This document shows positions 55,699 through 63,829 of a stretch of DNA of 64,000 nucleotides, piece after piece. The stretch covers positions 620,001 through 684,000 of the forward strand of contig NZ_CP128647.1 of the NCBI RefSeq assembly GCF_030644205.1, written 5' to 3'. A program made the position numbers and the translations under genes. The DNA is from Mogibacterium neglectum. GTDB lineage: Bacteria; Bacillota; Clostridia; Peptostreptococcales; Anaerovoracaceae. The notes under the pieces are model-generated. The model did no database searches. It was not told where the DNA came from and saw only the letters and a list, made by a program, of their open reading frames with translations. The number at the start of each line of letters is the position of its first letter. The stretch's first letter is position 1.

Positions 55699-55860
55699 AT
55701 GAAAAATATTAAGAAATTATTTAAATCTAAAGCTGGAATGGAACTTGTTCAAGTAGCAATTTTGATTGCTATTGCTATTGCTCTCGGAATTATCTTCAAA
55801 TCAGAAATTACATCTTTTGTGAACAAAACTTTTAAAGCACTTAATGCGAGTAAATTCTAA
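55699..55860 (+). CDS. flp: Flp1-type IVb pilin
   Basis: 53-residue major pilin candidate. Basic leader MKNIKKLFKSKAG, predicted prepilin cleavage after Gly13, then MELVQVAILIAIAIALGIIF as the hydrophobic helix and a short polar tail. After cleavage the residue at +5 is Gln, with Glu at +2, whereas most Flp pilins have Glu at +5. RBS AGGGAGG precedes ATG 55699. It overlaps the following pseudopilin by 17 bp. The long leader and strong RBS suggest high expression. No prepilin peptidase gene is in the window. Confidence 0.88.
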   Translation: MKNIKKLFKSKAGMELVQVAILIAIAIALGIIFKSEITSFVNKTFKALNASKF

Positions 55861-56218
55861 AGTATACTCACAGAGCCTAGTGACCCCTTTTGCAAATAAG
55901 CGTGGTGGACAGATAATAGAAGCGAGTATTGTTTTGCCTATTATAATATTGGTAATAATGTTACTAATTAGACTCTGCACCTTTTACCTGGAATGCTTAA
56001 TCACCCAGACTAATATGCACTACAAGATGTTATCAAAATGGGACAGCACAAGTTCTCCGGTGGTTAAGACAATAAATGATTATAGAGATATTAACTATGC
56101 GAATTTTGGGCTTGCGGAAGGATTGATAAGAAAAACGGTAGAGGTAAAAGGATTTGCAGTACGTGAAGATAAGTTTGTGAGAGTTGGTGATACTGTTGAG
56201 TCAGCTGTTCAAGAATAA
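55844..56218 (+). CDS. TadE-like pseudopilin
   Basis: 124 residues. Leader to RGG, then QIIEASIVLPIIILVIMLLI; cleavage after Gly21 places Glu at the +5 position, as in TadE/TadF pseudopilins. A 90-residue extracytoplasmic domain follows. ATG 55844 is the only start before the helix and lies inside the end of flp, with no clear RBS, so it probably depends on translation of flp. Confidence 0.82.
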   Translation: MRVNSKVYSQSLVTPFANKRGGQIIEASIVLPIIILVIMLLIRLCTFYLECLITQTNMHYKMLSKWDSTSSPVVKTINDYRDINYANFGLAEGLIRKTVEVKGFAVREDKFVRVGDTVESAVQE

Positions 56219-57551
56219 AAGCGGATCTACGATTGTATTTGTATCGTTTGTATTTCTTGCTTTCATATCTATTATAACAATTGCAATTGGTTTAGCTAGA
56301 AGTCGCACTGTTCAGAGCTGGGCAGAAGTGAACGGTAAGTTATGGTGCAAAGCGATTCTTTCCGAATATGACAAGTATTTACTTAGTGACTATGGCTTAA
56401 TGGCATTTCAAGGCAATGATAAAGATGTAGTCAAAAGATTGAATGTGTATTCAAAATACTCTTTTGAAGATAAACTTCGCGTTAGTGTTGGTACACCAAG
56501 TGCAAACTTAGATCAGTATCGTATGTCAGATTTGGATAATTTTCGCAAAAGTGTACGCAAATCACTTTTTTATGAAAGTACCAAATTTATTATTGATGGA
56601 AACAACCGAACTGTTCGTAGTAAGGTTGATAATACAAATAGTTCTGTAGAGGAATCTGAAGGTGAGGGAACTGAGTCAAAAGATAAGAGTGTACATGGTA
56701 AAAGAATAATAGGAAACAAATATGTTATAGAAACTCTGCCATCGAGAGGTGAAAAGAATAAATTTAGCATAAAAGGAATATCCAGAATGATAAGTAATGA
56801 TAATGCATCAGAAAAGTTGAGTCCAAAGGCTCTAGGGAAAGTCTCTGAAATAATATTCATAGTCAATAAGTTTAATAGCCACCTAAAGACTTGTAACGAT
56901 AAAGAGACATTTTTTGCAAATGAGTACGAATACATTATCAAAGGAAATTTAGATGATAGAAAAAACTTTGAGAGCTGTAAAAAGAGCATTTTTTTGATCA
57001 GAAATGCACTTAATCTGATTGCATTATCTAAAGACCCAGAAAAGATGGAGTTAATAACAGCAGTAGCAGAAGTAATATCTCCAGGACCAGGTGCGATAGT
57101 GGTTCAAGGCATAATAATGGAAAGCTGGGCGACACTTGAGGCTCGTGAAGATGTGAAGGCATTATTAGATAACAAAAGAGTTCCATTTATCAAAAAGAAA
57201 GGTGAGTGGAAGGTATCTTTAGACAGTGTGCTTGGTGATGAAAAGTTCAGTGATAAGATAGATGAGGAATCTAAAAAGCTAATGAACGAGAATTCTGAGC
57301 AATTAAAGGAAATGAGCAAGACTGAAAGGTTTGTTGATAAGATGAATGGACAAAACTACGAAGAATATCTCTTGCTTATGATGTTAACAACCCCTAAGGA
57401 CCTTAGAACAAAGAGAATCATGGATCTGATTCAAATTAACATGAAGTACCGATACTATGATGATTTTAACTTCGATGAATATAACTGTGGGGTAAGATTC
57501 AATTTAAAAATAAATGGTAAATCATATGAAGTTGATGATTCATACAGGTAA
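56184..57551 (+). CDS. DUF5702-type TadG-like protein
   Basis: About 455 residues. N-terminus NKSGSTIVFVSFVFLAFISI is a prepilin-like membrane helix without the +5 Glu. The family-like part is near the C-terminus (YLLLMMLTTPKDLRTKRIMD, LIQINMKYRYYDDFN). The middle is charged and partly low complexity (about residues 150-175). Likely a minor pilus or surface component. The start is ambiguous: TTG 56184, GTG 56187 or TTG 56196, all inside the end of the TadE-like gene with only GAGAG nearby. Confidence 0.75.
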   Translation: MVILLSQLFKNKSGSTIVFVSFVFLAFISIITIAIGLARSRTVQSWAEVNGKLWCKAILSEYDKYLLSDYGLMAFQGNDKDVVKRLNVYSKYSFEDKLRVSVGTPSANLDQYRMSDLDNFRKSVRKSLFYESTKFIIDGNNRTVRSKVDNTNSSVEESEGEGTESKDKSVHGKRIIGNKYVIETLPSRGEKNKFSIKGISRMISNDNASEKLSPKALGKVSEIIFIVNKFNSHLKTCNDKETFFANEYEYIIKGNLDDRKNFESCKKSIFLIRNALNLIALSKDPEKMELITAVAEVISPGPGAIVVQGIIMESWATLEAREDVKALLDNKRVPFIKKKGEWKVSLDSVLGDEKFSDKIDEESKKLMNENSEQLKEMSKTERFVDKMNGQNYEEYLLLMMLTTPKDLRTKRIMDLIQINMKYRYYDDFNFDEYNCGVRFNLKINGKSYEVDDSYR

Positions 57552-58302
57552 AAAAATCAATAATAAAAGGGGAAGTTACATTGTTGAGGCGACGTTAATT
57601 CTGCCGATTTTCATGATTGCAATTATGGTTATGAGCTCTATTATTTCTGCCTACAGTTGTATTGAAGATGCAAATTATGTATCTGCTAATTATTTAAGAA
57701 GATCGGCAGCGGTTGCCTCAAAGGTCAATATCCACAAATTAGTTCCTTATCAAATTCATAAGGAACTAAGCTCAAACCATTCTCAGGTTGACGGAATTTT
57801 AGTGAATTCATTAGCTTATAGAAAGCCTCTTCTTGGAATTGATGAAATCATATATATAGATGCAGATATGAGATTAAATACTAAAAATCCAATTGGTTTT
57901 AAGGCAGAGGCAAAATATAGGCTTAAGACAATAACGCGTGCGTATGTTGGGCGTGTGAGAGATGATACCCACATGACGGTTGACGATCTAACAGGGGAGG
58001 GAGATAAGGCGGTATTTATTTTTCCAAAGCGTGGAGAGAAGTATCACAATCAAGGGTGTATGTATATGCACTCTAAAGTAAAGTCAGCTACGTTAACTCC
58101 AAGGTTTATAAAAGAATATGATCCATGTCCAGTTTGCAAGAGTAAAAGAGCGAAGGCTGGAGCATATGTGTATTACTATCCTGTCGAAGGTGAATGCTAC
58201 CACATGGCAGGTTGCAGAGTTATGGAAAGAAATTATGTAGAGATAACAAAGAAAATTGCAGAAAGACGCGGATATACACCGTGTTCAAAGTGTGGAGGTT
58301 AG
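57514..58302 (+). CDS. TadE-like pseudopilin with two His/Cys modules at its C-terminus
   Basis: 262 residues. Prepilin-like helix NKRGSYIVEATLILPIFMIA has Glu at +5. After a 110-residue middle come two copies of a pattern: module 1 VFIFPKRGEKYHNQGCMYM then DPCPVCK (His178, Cys182, Cys205, Cys208); module 2 YYYPVEGECYHMAGCRVM then YTPCSKCGG (His230, Cys234, Cys257, Cys260). Each looks able to bind one metal ion, which is inferred. The start could be ATG 57514, 57526 or 57535; it overlaps the previous gene by 38 bp. Confidence 0.75.
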   Translation: MVNHMKLMIHTGKKINNKRGSYIVEATLILPIFMIAIMVMSSIISAYSCIEDANYVSANYLRRSAAVASKVNIHKLVPYQIHKELSSNHSQVDGILVNSLAYRKPLLGIDEIIYIDADMRLNTKNPIGFKAEAKYRLKTITRAYVGRVRDDTHMTVDDLTGEGDKAVFIFPKRGEKYHNQGCMYMHSKVKSATLTPRFIKEYDPCPVCKSKRAKAGAYVYYYPVEGECYHMAGCRVMERNYVEITKKIAERRGYTPCSKCGG

Positions 58303-58306
58303 TTAA

Positions 58307-58834
58307 GTGGAGAAGGATGTTAGGCAAAGTATTACCGACTACAAGTTGCCAAGATATATATGTGAGATTCTGTGTAATCATTATGCAAAAGCATTTCTGG
58401 ATATGACAATTATATGTGAGAATAACAAATATATATTTTCATATGACAAAAAGAATAAGCAGCGCCTAATATATCGCGAGCTTACAGAGACGGATAAGCT
58501 GCAGCTGGTGTTAACGCTTATTCTGATAAATGATAATAATCGTCAGATGCTTATTGGAGCTGAAAGATATCTAATAGAGCCTGAACTAATTTATTCGGTC
58601 AGTAATAGGACAGACTATAACAACATAGGAATACTGTTTTATCCTGATACGACAATGACACCATTTAATATAAAGCTGCTAAGGTTTATAGATAAGATTG
58701 AAACAAAGAATAAGAAGAAGGTGATGGATTATTTTGGATTAATAAAAGATGAGTTAGCAAAAAATGAAATATATAGAGCAAGAAGTATTGCGGAAAAACA
58801 TCTCAACAGGATGTTAAATGAGAGGGCGGTTTAG
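58307..58834 (+). CDS. Hypothetical tad-locus protein, weakly DUF6382-like
   Basis: 175 residues from GTG 58307, with GGAGG 8 bp upstream inside the previous gene's end. No signal or membrane segment. YLIEPELIYSVSNR followed by ILFYPD and an early KQRLIYRELTETDKLQLVLT region recall the N-terminal DUF6382 domain of clostridial tad loci, which usually carries an FHA domain; no FHA is present here. The assignment is tentative. It is the last gene of the tad operon. Confidence 0.55.
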   Translation: MEKDVRQSITDYKLPRYICEILCNHYAKAFLDMTIICENNKYIFSYDKKNKQRLIYRELTETDKLQLVLTLILINDNNRQMLIGAERYLIEPELIYSVSNRTDYNNIGILFYPDTTMTPFNIKLLRFIDKIETKNKKKVMDYFGLIKDELAKNEIYRARSIAEKHLNRMLNERAV

Positions 58835-59140
58835 AAAAAGATAAAAAAGAAAATAAATTTGATATTACAGTAAAGTTTATTTTTAAAATATAAACCGATA
58901 GTTCGTATAAACTTTTTACTTATTTGCCATAAATTGATTTTTGTAAAAAATAATATAAATTATGTATATATATCTTGACTTTGATACAAAATATATGATA
59001 TTTTATCAATAGTTAAAAGGCTCTAACCAAGAGTCTTTTTTAAAAAATGGGAGTTAGAGATATTTAACTCTTCTTGCGTAATCGCTATAAAGTAGTGCGT
59101 AAAAGCAATTGTATCGGTATTTTTTTCTTAGGGGTAGGCA
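58835..59140 (+). other. AT-rich intergenic region between the tad operon and the DUF3793 gene
   Basis: 306 bp with no gene. It holds a TTGACT (58975-58980) with a weak -10 (ATATTT, 58998-59003), the terminator-like hairpin listed at 59016, and an inverted repeat GAGTTA...TAACTC (about 59051-59070) in the presumed leader of the next gene. Confidence 0.5.
59016..59041 (+). terminator. Terminator or attenuator before the DUF3793 gene
   Basis: AAAGGCTCT (59016-59024), loop AACCA, AGAGTCTTT (59030-59038), one G-T pair, T-run to 59041. It can end the tad transcript; if the promoter at 58975 is real it would instead attenuate DUF3793-DUF2325. Confidence 0.75.
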
Positions 59141-59692
59141 ATGTTAGAGGACAAAGTTATTCAGTTTTGTGCACCAACTTTGGCAAGGCTTAAAATAGGG
59201 AGCATGTTTGGTTACAACTACTATTCACAGGAAAAATTTAAGGATGAGCTTGCAATAATCAATAAAAAGCTAAATCATAAAGGTGTTGTTATGGTAGTAT
59301 TACATGACAATGGCAAAAGAGCCCTATTATATGTATTTAGACCAGACATGTTGCTAGTGCGCTTATCTGAGTGTTGTGTAAGCAAGCTGATGCATGATTT
59401 TGGATATAAAAATTGCGATGTTGCAGGAGCTTTAGAAAGGCTAGTTTATAGGATTTCAATTTGTGGAAATTTTCCTCATGAAGTGGGTATATTTCTAGGT
59501 TACCCTGTGGATGATGTTGCCGGTTTTATCAATCATTGTGGGAATAACTGCAAGGTCTGCGGGCAGTGGAAAGTTTATGGTGATGTTGAATATGCCGAGA
59601 ATCTTTTTGCAAAGTACAAGCGCTGCGAAAAAATTTATATGAAGAGGTTTAAAAAAGATGGTGATATTGCAAAATTAACCGTTTGCGCATAA
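59141..59692 (+). CDS. DUF3793 family protein
   Basis: 183 residues. Matches the DUF3793 pattern I know: FCAPTLARLKIGSMF near the start, a central RPDMLLVRLSE, then FPHEVGIFLGYPVDDVAGFI and NCKVCGQWKVYGDVEYAEN. Cysteines cluster near the C-terminus (NNCKVC). Function not established. RBS TAGGGG precedes ATG 59141. The DUF2325 gene follows 15 bp downstream; the two families commonly travel together. Confidence 0.88.
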   Translation: MLEDKVIQFCAPTLARLKIGSMFGYNYYSQEKFKDELAIINKKLNHKGVVMVVLHDNGKRALLYVFRPDMLLVRLSECCVSKLMHDFGYKNCDVAGALERLVYRISICGNFPHEVGIFLGYPVDDVAGFINHCGNNCKVCGQWKVYGDVEYAENLFAKYKRCEKIYMKRFKKDGDIAKLTVCA

Positions 59693-59707
59693 TTAGGAGG
59701 ATGGATA

Positions 59708-59986
59708 ATGAGTATTGTCATAGTTGGCGGAAATGAGTGTATGGAATGTAAATATAAGGAGATTTGCAAAAAGCATGGTTGCAAAGCAAAGGTCTTTACA
59801 AAAGAGCGTGGAAATGTAGGTAAAAAGATTGGTTGTCCAGATTTATTAGTCATGTTTACAAATACTGTGTCTCATAAAATGATGAATACGGCGGTCGCTG
59901 AAGCAAAGCGAAAGAATGTTGAAGTAGCATGGGTACACTCTAGCAGTGCATCGGCTCTCAAGACTTTGTTAGCTCAGTATGTGTAA
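59708..59986 (+). CDS. DUF2325 family protein with N-terminal four-Cys cluster
   Basis: 92 residues. MSIVIVGGNECMECKYKEIC and IGCPDLLVMFTNTVSHKM fit DUF2325, as does the ending HSSSASALKTLL. Cys11, Cys14, Cys20 and Cys25 form a Cx2Cx5Cx4C pattern that could bind a metal or a cluster (inference). RBS TTAGGAGG precedes ATG 59708. Probably in an operon with the DUF3793 gene. Confidence 0.88.
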   Translation: MSIVIVGGNECMECKYKEICKKHGCKAKVFTKERGNVGKKIGCPDLLVMFTNTVSHKMMNTAVAEAKRKNVEVAWVHSSSASALKTLLAQYV

Positions 59987-60075
59987 TTTAAAAACAGTTA
60001 AAAAATATAACACAAAAAGGATGAGGGTCTAAAATTAAAACGGATTCTCGTTTTATTAATCAGATTATGAATTAA

Positions 60076-60115
60076 AATGTCTGTAATGCATAGTATTTCA
60101 AGCATTAGAGACATT
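60076..60115. other. Imperfect 14-bp hairpin upstream of the secG promoter
   Basis: AATGTCTGTAATGC (60076-60089) and GCATTAGAGACATT (60102-60115) pair with a single G-G mismatch. No T-run follows. It ends 9 bp before a -35-like TTGACT. A weaker hairpin with ATTAAAACG/CGTTTTATT arms lies just before it (about 60034-60057). Confidence 0.4.
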
Positions 60116-60123
60116 GTGAAATG

Positions 60124-60152
60124 TTGACTTTGTTTATTGCACATGTTAAACT
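60124..60152 (+). promoter_or_regulatory. secG promoter
   Basis: TTGACT (60124-60129) and TAAACT (60147-60152) with 17-bp spacer and an upstream TG (60144) making it an extended -10. Confidence 0.6.
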
Positions 60153-60201
60153 AGAATGGTTTCATTAGAGAGTATAAATGTAACTTATGTGGAGGGGGAA
60201 T

Positions 60202-60435
60202 ATGCACACCGCACTAATGGTTGTTTTACTTGTTACTAGTGTGATTCTGATTCTTAGCATCTTGCTTCAATCAAGCAAGAGTGATGGACTTTCCGGCTCA
60301 ATAGCTGGAGGTGCAGAACAACTTTTTGGAAAGAAAAAGAGCAATGGTTATGATGCGATACTCGCTAGAATTACGACAGTTGTATCAGCTATATATATCA
60401 TTGTGGCATTAGTCATCGTAGCAATTTTCAACTAG
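60202..60435 (+). CDS. secG: SecG preprotein translocase subunit
   Basis: 77 residues, two membrane segments (about 2-21 and 50-74) joined by the typical LLQSSKSDGLSGSIAGGAEQ stretch and LFGKKKS loop. ATG 60202 follows GGAGGGGG by 4-5 bases; the ATG at 60187 precedes that RBS and is not used. Part of the SecYEG channel. Closed by a terminator at 60478. Confidence 0.95.
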   Translation: MHTALMVVLLVTSVILILSILLQSSKSDGLSGSIAGGAEQLFGKKKSNGYDAILARITTVVSAIYIIVALVIVAIFN

Positions 60436-60477
60436 TATTTATTTAGAAATACAGTAAATTAACAGATTGTTTATGTT

Positions 60478-60516
60478 GATATACAGAGGTTTAGGAATGA
60501 GCTTCTGTATATCTTT
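60478..60516 (+). terminator. secG terminator
   Basis: GATATACAGA (60478-60487) pairs perfectly with TCTGTATATC (60504-60513), then TTT and further T-rich DNA. Confidence 0.8.
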
Positions 60517-60582
60517 AATATATTTTTATTTTATTGTTTAGGAATTTGAGAATCTTTTTCTCATATTTCAAGGAGGTTTATT

Positions 60583-62601
60583 ATGGCGATTAAGTGGATG
60601 GTTCCTGCTGCGGCATTAATCGGTCTGCTTGTAGCTTTCGCACTTGCTTCGTGGGTAGGTAAGGCGTCGGAAGGTACTGACAGAATGAAGGAAATATCCG
60701 GCTACATCAGAGAGGGTGCATTTGCATTTCTAAAGAGAGAATATAAGACGATGATTATTGTAATCGTTGCGCTATTTGTTCTCATTGGATTTGCAATTAA
60801 TTGGACATCTGCCGTTCTCTATGTATGCGGTGCTCTGCTTTCTGTACTTGCAGGATTCTTTGGTATGAATGTTGCTACAAAGGGTAATGTAAGAACTGCT
60901 AATGCTGCTATGGAATCTGGCATGCCACGAGCTCTCAAAATTGCATTTAGAAGTGGTGCAGTAATGGGACTTTGTGTTGCAGGACTAGGACTTTTAGGAC
61001 TAGGAATTGTTGTAGTTGTTCTTGATTTAGCTACAATCATGCAGTGTATTACGAGCTTTGGTCTAGGAGCTTCATCGATGGCCCTATTCGGACGTGTAGG
61101 TGGAGGTATTTATACTAAGGCCGCTGACGTTGGTGCTGACCTTGTAGGTAAGGTTGAAGCAGGTATTCCTGAGGATGATCCAAGAAATCCGGCTGTTATT
61201 GCGGATAACGTTGGAGATAATGTAGGTGATGTTGCTGGAATGGGATCTGACCTATTCGAATCATATGTTGGATCTATTATTTCTGCTGTAACTCTAGCTG
61301 CCGTCGCTGTTGACGCTTCAGGTGTTACTGGAACATTTACAGAGGCAACTGCAGCAATATTCCCGCTACTGATTTCTGCAGTAGGTATCCTTGCATCTGT
61401 AATAGGAGTACTGTGCGTAAGGGGAAGTGCAAATATTAACCCTGCCAAATCACTAAATGTTGGAACTTATGTGAGCAGTGCCATTGTAATAATCGGATCA
61501 CTCGTATTAAGTAACAAGCTTCTAGGATCACTTACTTATGCATATGCGATTATTGCAGGGCTATTAGTTGGTGTTATTATAGGTGCTATAACAGAAGTTT
61601 ATACTTCAGATTCATACAGATTTGTTAAAAAAATTGCTGAGCAGTCACAGACTGGATCCGCTACTACAATCATCAGCGGATTTGGTGTTGGAATGAGTTC
61701 GACATTCTGGCCAATTATCTTTATCTGTGTAGGTATTATCGTTGCATACAATTTTGCAGGACTTTATGGTATTGCTTTAGCTGCTGTAGGTATGTTATCT
61801 ACAACAGGTATGACAGTTGCTGTAGATGCTTACGGTCCGGTTTCTGACAATGCTGGTGGTATTGCCGAAATGTCAGAACTACCTGAGAGCGTAAGAGAGA
61901 TTACTGATACACTTGATTCTGTTGGTAACACAACAGCTGCTATCGGTAAAGGGTTCGCTATCGGGTCAGCTGCACTTACGGCACTTGCATTATTTGCATC
62001 ATTTGCTGTTTCGGCAAAATTAAATCAGATAAGTTTGCTTAACCCACTGGTAATTGTTGGTTTATTTATCGGGGCAATGCTTCCGTTCCTATTCTCGGCT
62101 ATGACTATGAATTCTGTAGGGAAAGCTGCAAATGAGATGATTGAAGAGGTAAGACGCCAGTTCCGTGAGAACAAAGGTATCATGGAAGGGAATGCAAAGC
62201 CTGACTATGCTAGATGCGTTCATATCTCAACAGGTGCTGCTCTTCATGAGATGATTGCCCCTGGGCTACTTGCTATTGTTGCGCCTTTACTGATCGGTTT
62301 GCTACTTGGAACCGAGGCGCTAGGTGGAATGCTTGCCGGTTCACTTGCCTCAGGTGTTCTTCTAGCCATCATGATGGCTAATGCCGGTGGTGCATGGGAC
62401 AATGCAAAGAAATATGTTGAGAGTGGAGCATATGGTGGAAAGGGAAGTGAGACTCATAAAGCTACAGTTGTTGGTGATACTGTTGGTGATCCATTCAAGG
62501 ATACATCCGGTCCATCAATCAATATACTTATTAAGCTTATGACTATTGTTTCGCTTGTATTTGCGCCTGTGTTTGTTCATTTCGGCGGGATCCTCTTTTA
62601 A
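60583..62601 (+). CDS. hppA: K+-dependent membrane-bound pyrophosphatase (H+ or Na+ pump)
   Basis: Hydrolyses pyrophosphate to pump H+ or Na+ across the membrane. 672 residues, about 16 membrane segments. Substrate site: [40 protein letters not shown] and the C-terminal [17 protein letters not shown]. At the K+-determinant the sequence is [11 protein letters not shown] with Ala452 (and Gly455), the K+-dependent form; K+-independent enzymes have Lys there. Na+ versus H+ was not resolved by eye. RBS AAGGAGG precedes ATG 60583. Single gene with its own terminator. Confidence 0.96.
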   Translation: MAIKWMVPAAALIGLLVAFALASWVGKASEGTDRMKEISGYIREGAFAFLKREYKTMIIVIVALFVLIGFAINWTSAVLYVCGALLSVLAGFFGMNVATKGNVRTANAAMESGMPRALKIAFRSGAVMGLCVAGLGLLGLGIVVVVLDLATIMQCITSFGLGASSMALFGRVGGGIYTKAADVGADLVGKVEAGIPEDDPRNPAVIADNVGDNVGDVAGMGSDLFESYVGSIISAVTLAAVAVDASGVTGTFTEATAAIFPLLISAVGILASVIGVLCVRGSANINPAKSLNVGTYVSSAIVIIGSLVLSNKLLGSLTYAYAIIAGLLVGVIIGAITEVYTSDSYRFVKKIAEQSQTGSATTIISGFGVGMSSTFWPIIFICVGIIVAYNFAGLYGIALAAVGMLSTTGMTVAVDAYGPVSDNAGGIAEMSELPESVREITDTLDSVGNTTAAIGKGFAIGSAALTALALFASFAVSAKLNQISLLNPLVIVGLFIGAMLPFLFSAMTMNSVGKAANEMIEEVRRQFRENKGIMEGNAKPDYARCVHISTGAALHEMIAPGLLAIVAPLLIGLLLGTEALGGMLAGSLASGVLLAIMMANAGGAWDNAKKYVESGAYGGKGSETHKATVVGDTVGDPFKDTSGPSINILIKLMTIVSLVFAPVFVHFGGILF

Positions 62602-62629
62602 GGGATAGGTAAATATTAATATTAAAAAC

Positions 62630-62659
62630 AAGGACATGTACTAACGCACATGTCCTTTT
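62630..62659 (+). terminator. hppA terminator
   Basis: AAGGACATGT (62630-62639), 8-base loop, ACATGTCCTT (62648-62657), then TT. Confidence 0.88.
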
Positions 62660-62705
62660 ATAGTGAAAATACTTAATTTTGTACGAAATGAGACTTTCAG
62701 TATTG

Positions 62706-62734
62706 TTGAATAAAATAACAAAAAATGATAAAAT
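62706..62734 (+). promoter_or_regulatory. pheST promoter
   Basis: TTGAAT (62706-62711) and TAAAAT (62729-62734), 17-bp spacer, preceded by TGA for an extended -10. The leader to ATG 62783 is only about 40 nt, too short for a T-box. Confidence 0.78.
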
Positions 62735-62782
62735 ATTTGGGTATATTTTTAAGATAGCATGCTTACAAGGAGGGCCTAAGTT

Positions 62783-63820
62783 ATGCATAATAGATTAGAA
62801 GAGATACGTGAAAATGGTCTTTTACGTATTGCAAACGCTGGAAGTGTTGAAGCTTTACAAGATGTTCGTAGAGAACTAACAGGTAAAAAGGGGACGCTAA
62901 CTGATGTGCTCAAAAATCTTGGTAAGCTTGAACCAGAAATGAGAAAATCAGTTGGGATGAAGGCGAATGAAATTAAGAATTTCTTTGCAGAAAAAATTAG
63001 TGAGAGAGAAGAAGAACTCGTTGCATCGAAATCTGCTGTTGATGAGAAAATAGATCTTACTTTACCTGGCACACCTATAAAGAGCGGTGCACTTCATCCA
63101 ATCACTCAGATGTGCTACGACCTCAACGATGCCTTTCTCTCCTTGGGCTTTGAGATATTTAGTGAAAATGATATTAGCAGTGAGAAGTATGCTTTTGACA
63201 ACTTGAATTTCCCAGTAGATCATCCGGCAAGACAGATGATGGATACATACTGGATTGAAGGTACGGAGAACAAGAGCGGAACAGATAGACTTTGTCTTAG
63301 ACCGCATTTAACTGGTGCATCAGTTAGACGCCTGCTTGAAGTTGGCGCACCAACTAGATTTGTATACCCTGGTCGTGTATATAGAAATGAGAACACTGAT
63401 GCAAGGCATGAAAGAGCTTTTTTCCAATATGAGGCTCTCATCGTTGATAAGGACTTATCTTTCTCATCCGGGAAGGTAATGATAGAGACTATTCTTGAAA
63501 AAGTATTTGGTAGGAAGATAAACGTACGTATGCGTGAGGGTTTCTTTCCATTTACTGAGCCTGGATATGAAATTGATATGGAGTGTCTCGTTTGTGGTGG
63601 TAAGGGGTGTAGAGTATGCAATCAGAATGGTTGGATTGAGGTTATGCCTGGTGGTGTTATTCATCCAAATGTTCTTAGGGCTGCTAACCTTGATCCTGAT
63701 GTGTGGACTGGTTTCTACACTAACATTGGTCTGGATAGACTCGTTATGATGCGCTACGGAGTAGATGATGTTAGACTTTTCCATAGTGCTGACCTTAGAT
63801 TCTTAGAGCAGTTCAAGTAG
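62783..63820 (+). CDS. pheS: Phenylalanyl-tRNA synthetase alpha subunit
   Basis: Class II synthetase subunit carrying the catalytic site. 345 residues. N-terminal coiled coil (about 1-95), then HPITQMCYDLNDAFLSLGFE, motif 2 RVYRNENTDARHERAFFQYE, the MECLVCGGKGCRVCNQNGWI segment and motif 3 GLDRLVMMRYGVDDVRLF. RBS AAGGAGGG precedes ATG 62783. pheT follows 9 bp after the stop. Confidence 0.98.
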   Translation: MHNRLEEIRENGLLRIANAGSVEALQDVRRELTGKKGTLTDVLKNLGKLEPEMRKSVGMKANEIKNFFAEKISEREEELVASKSAVDEKIDLTLPGTPIKSGALHPITQMCYDLNDAFLSLGFEIFSENDISSEKYAFDNLNFPVDHPARQMMDTYWIEGTENKSGTDRLCLRPHLTGASVRRLLEVGAPTRFVYPGRVYRNENTDARHERAFFQYEALIVDKDLSFSSGKVMIETILEKVFGRKINVRMREGFFPFTEPGYEIDMECLVCGGKGCRVCNQNGWIEVMPGGVIHPNVLRAANLDPDVWTGFYTNIGLDRLVMMRYGVDDVRLFHSADLRFLEQFK

Positions 63821-63829
63821 GAGGGCATT

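Noticed and set aside
62735-62782. T-box or other leader control for pheST
   Set aside because: The leader is about 40 nt and has no T-box sequence; likewise none was seen before argS.
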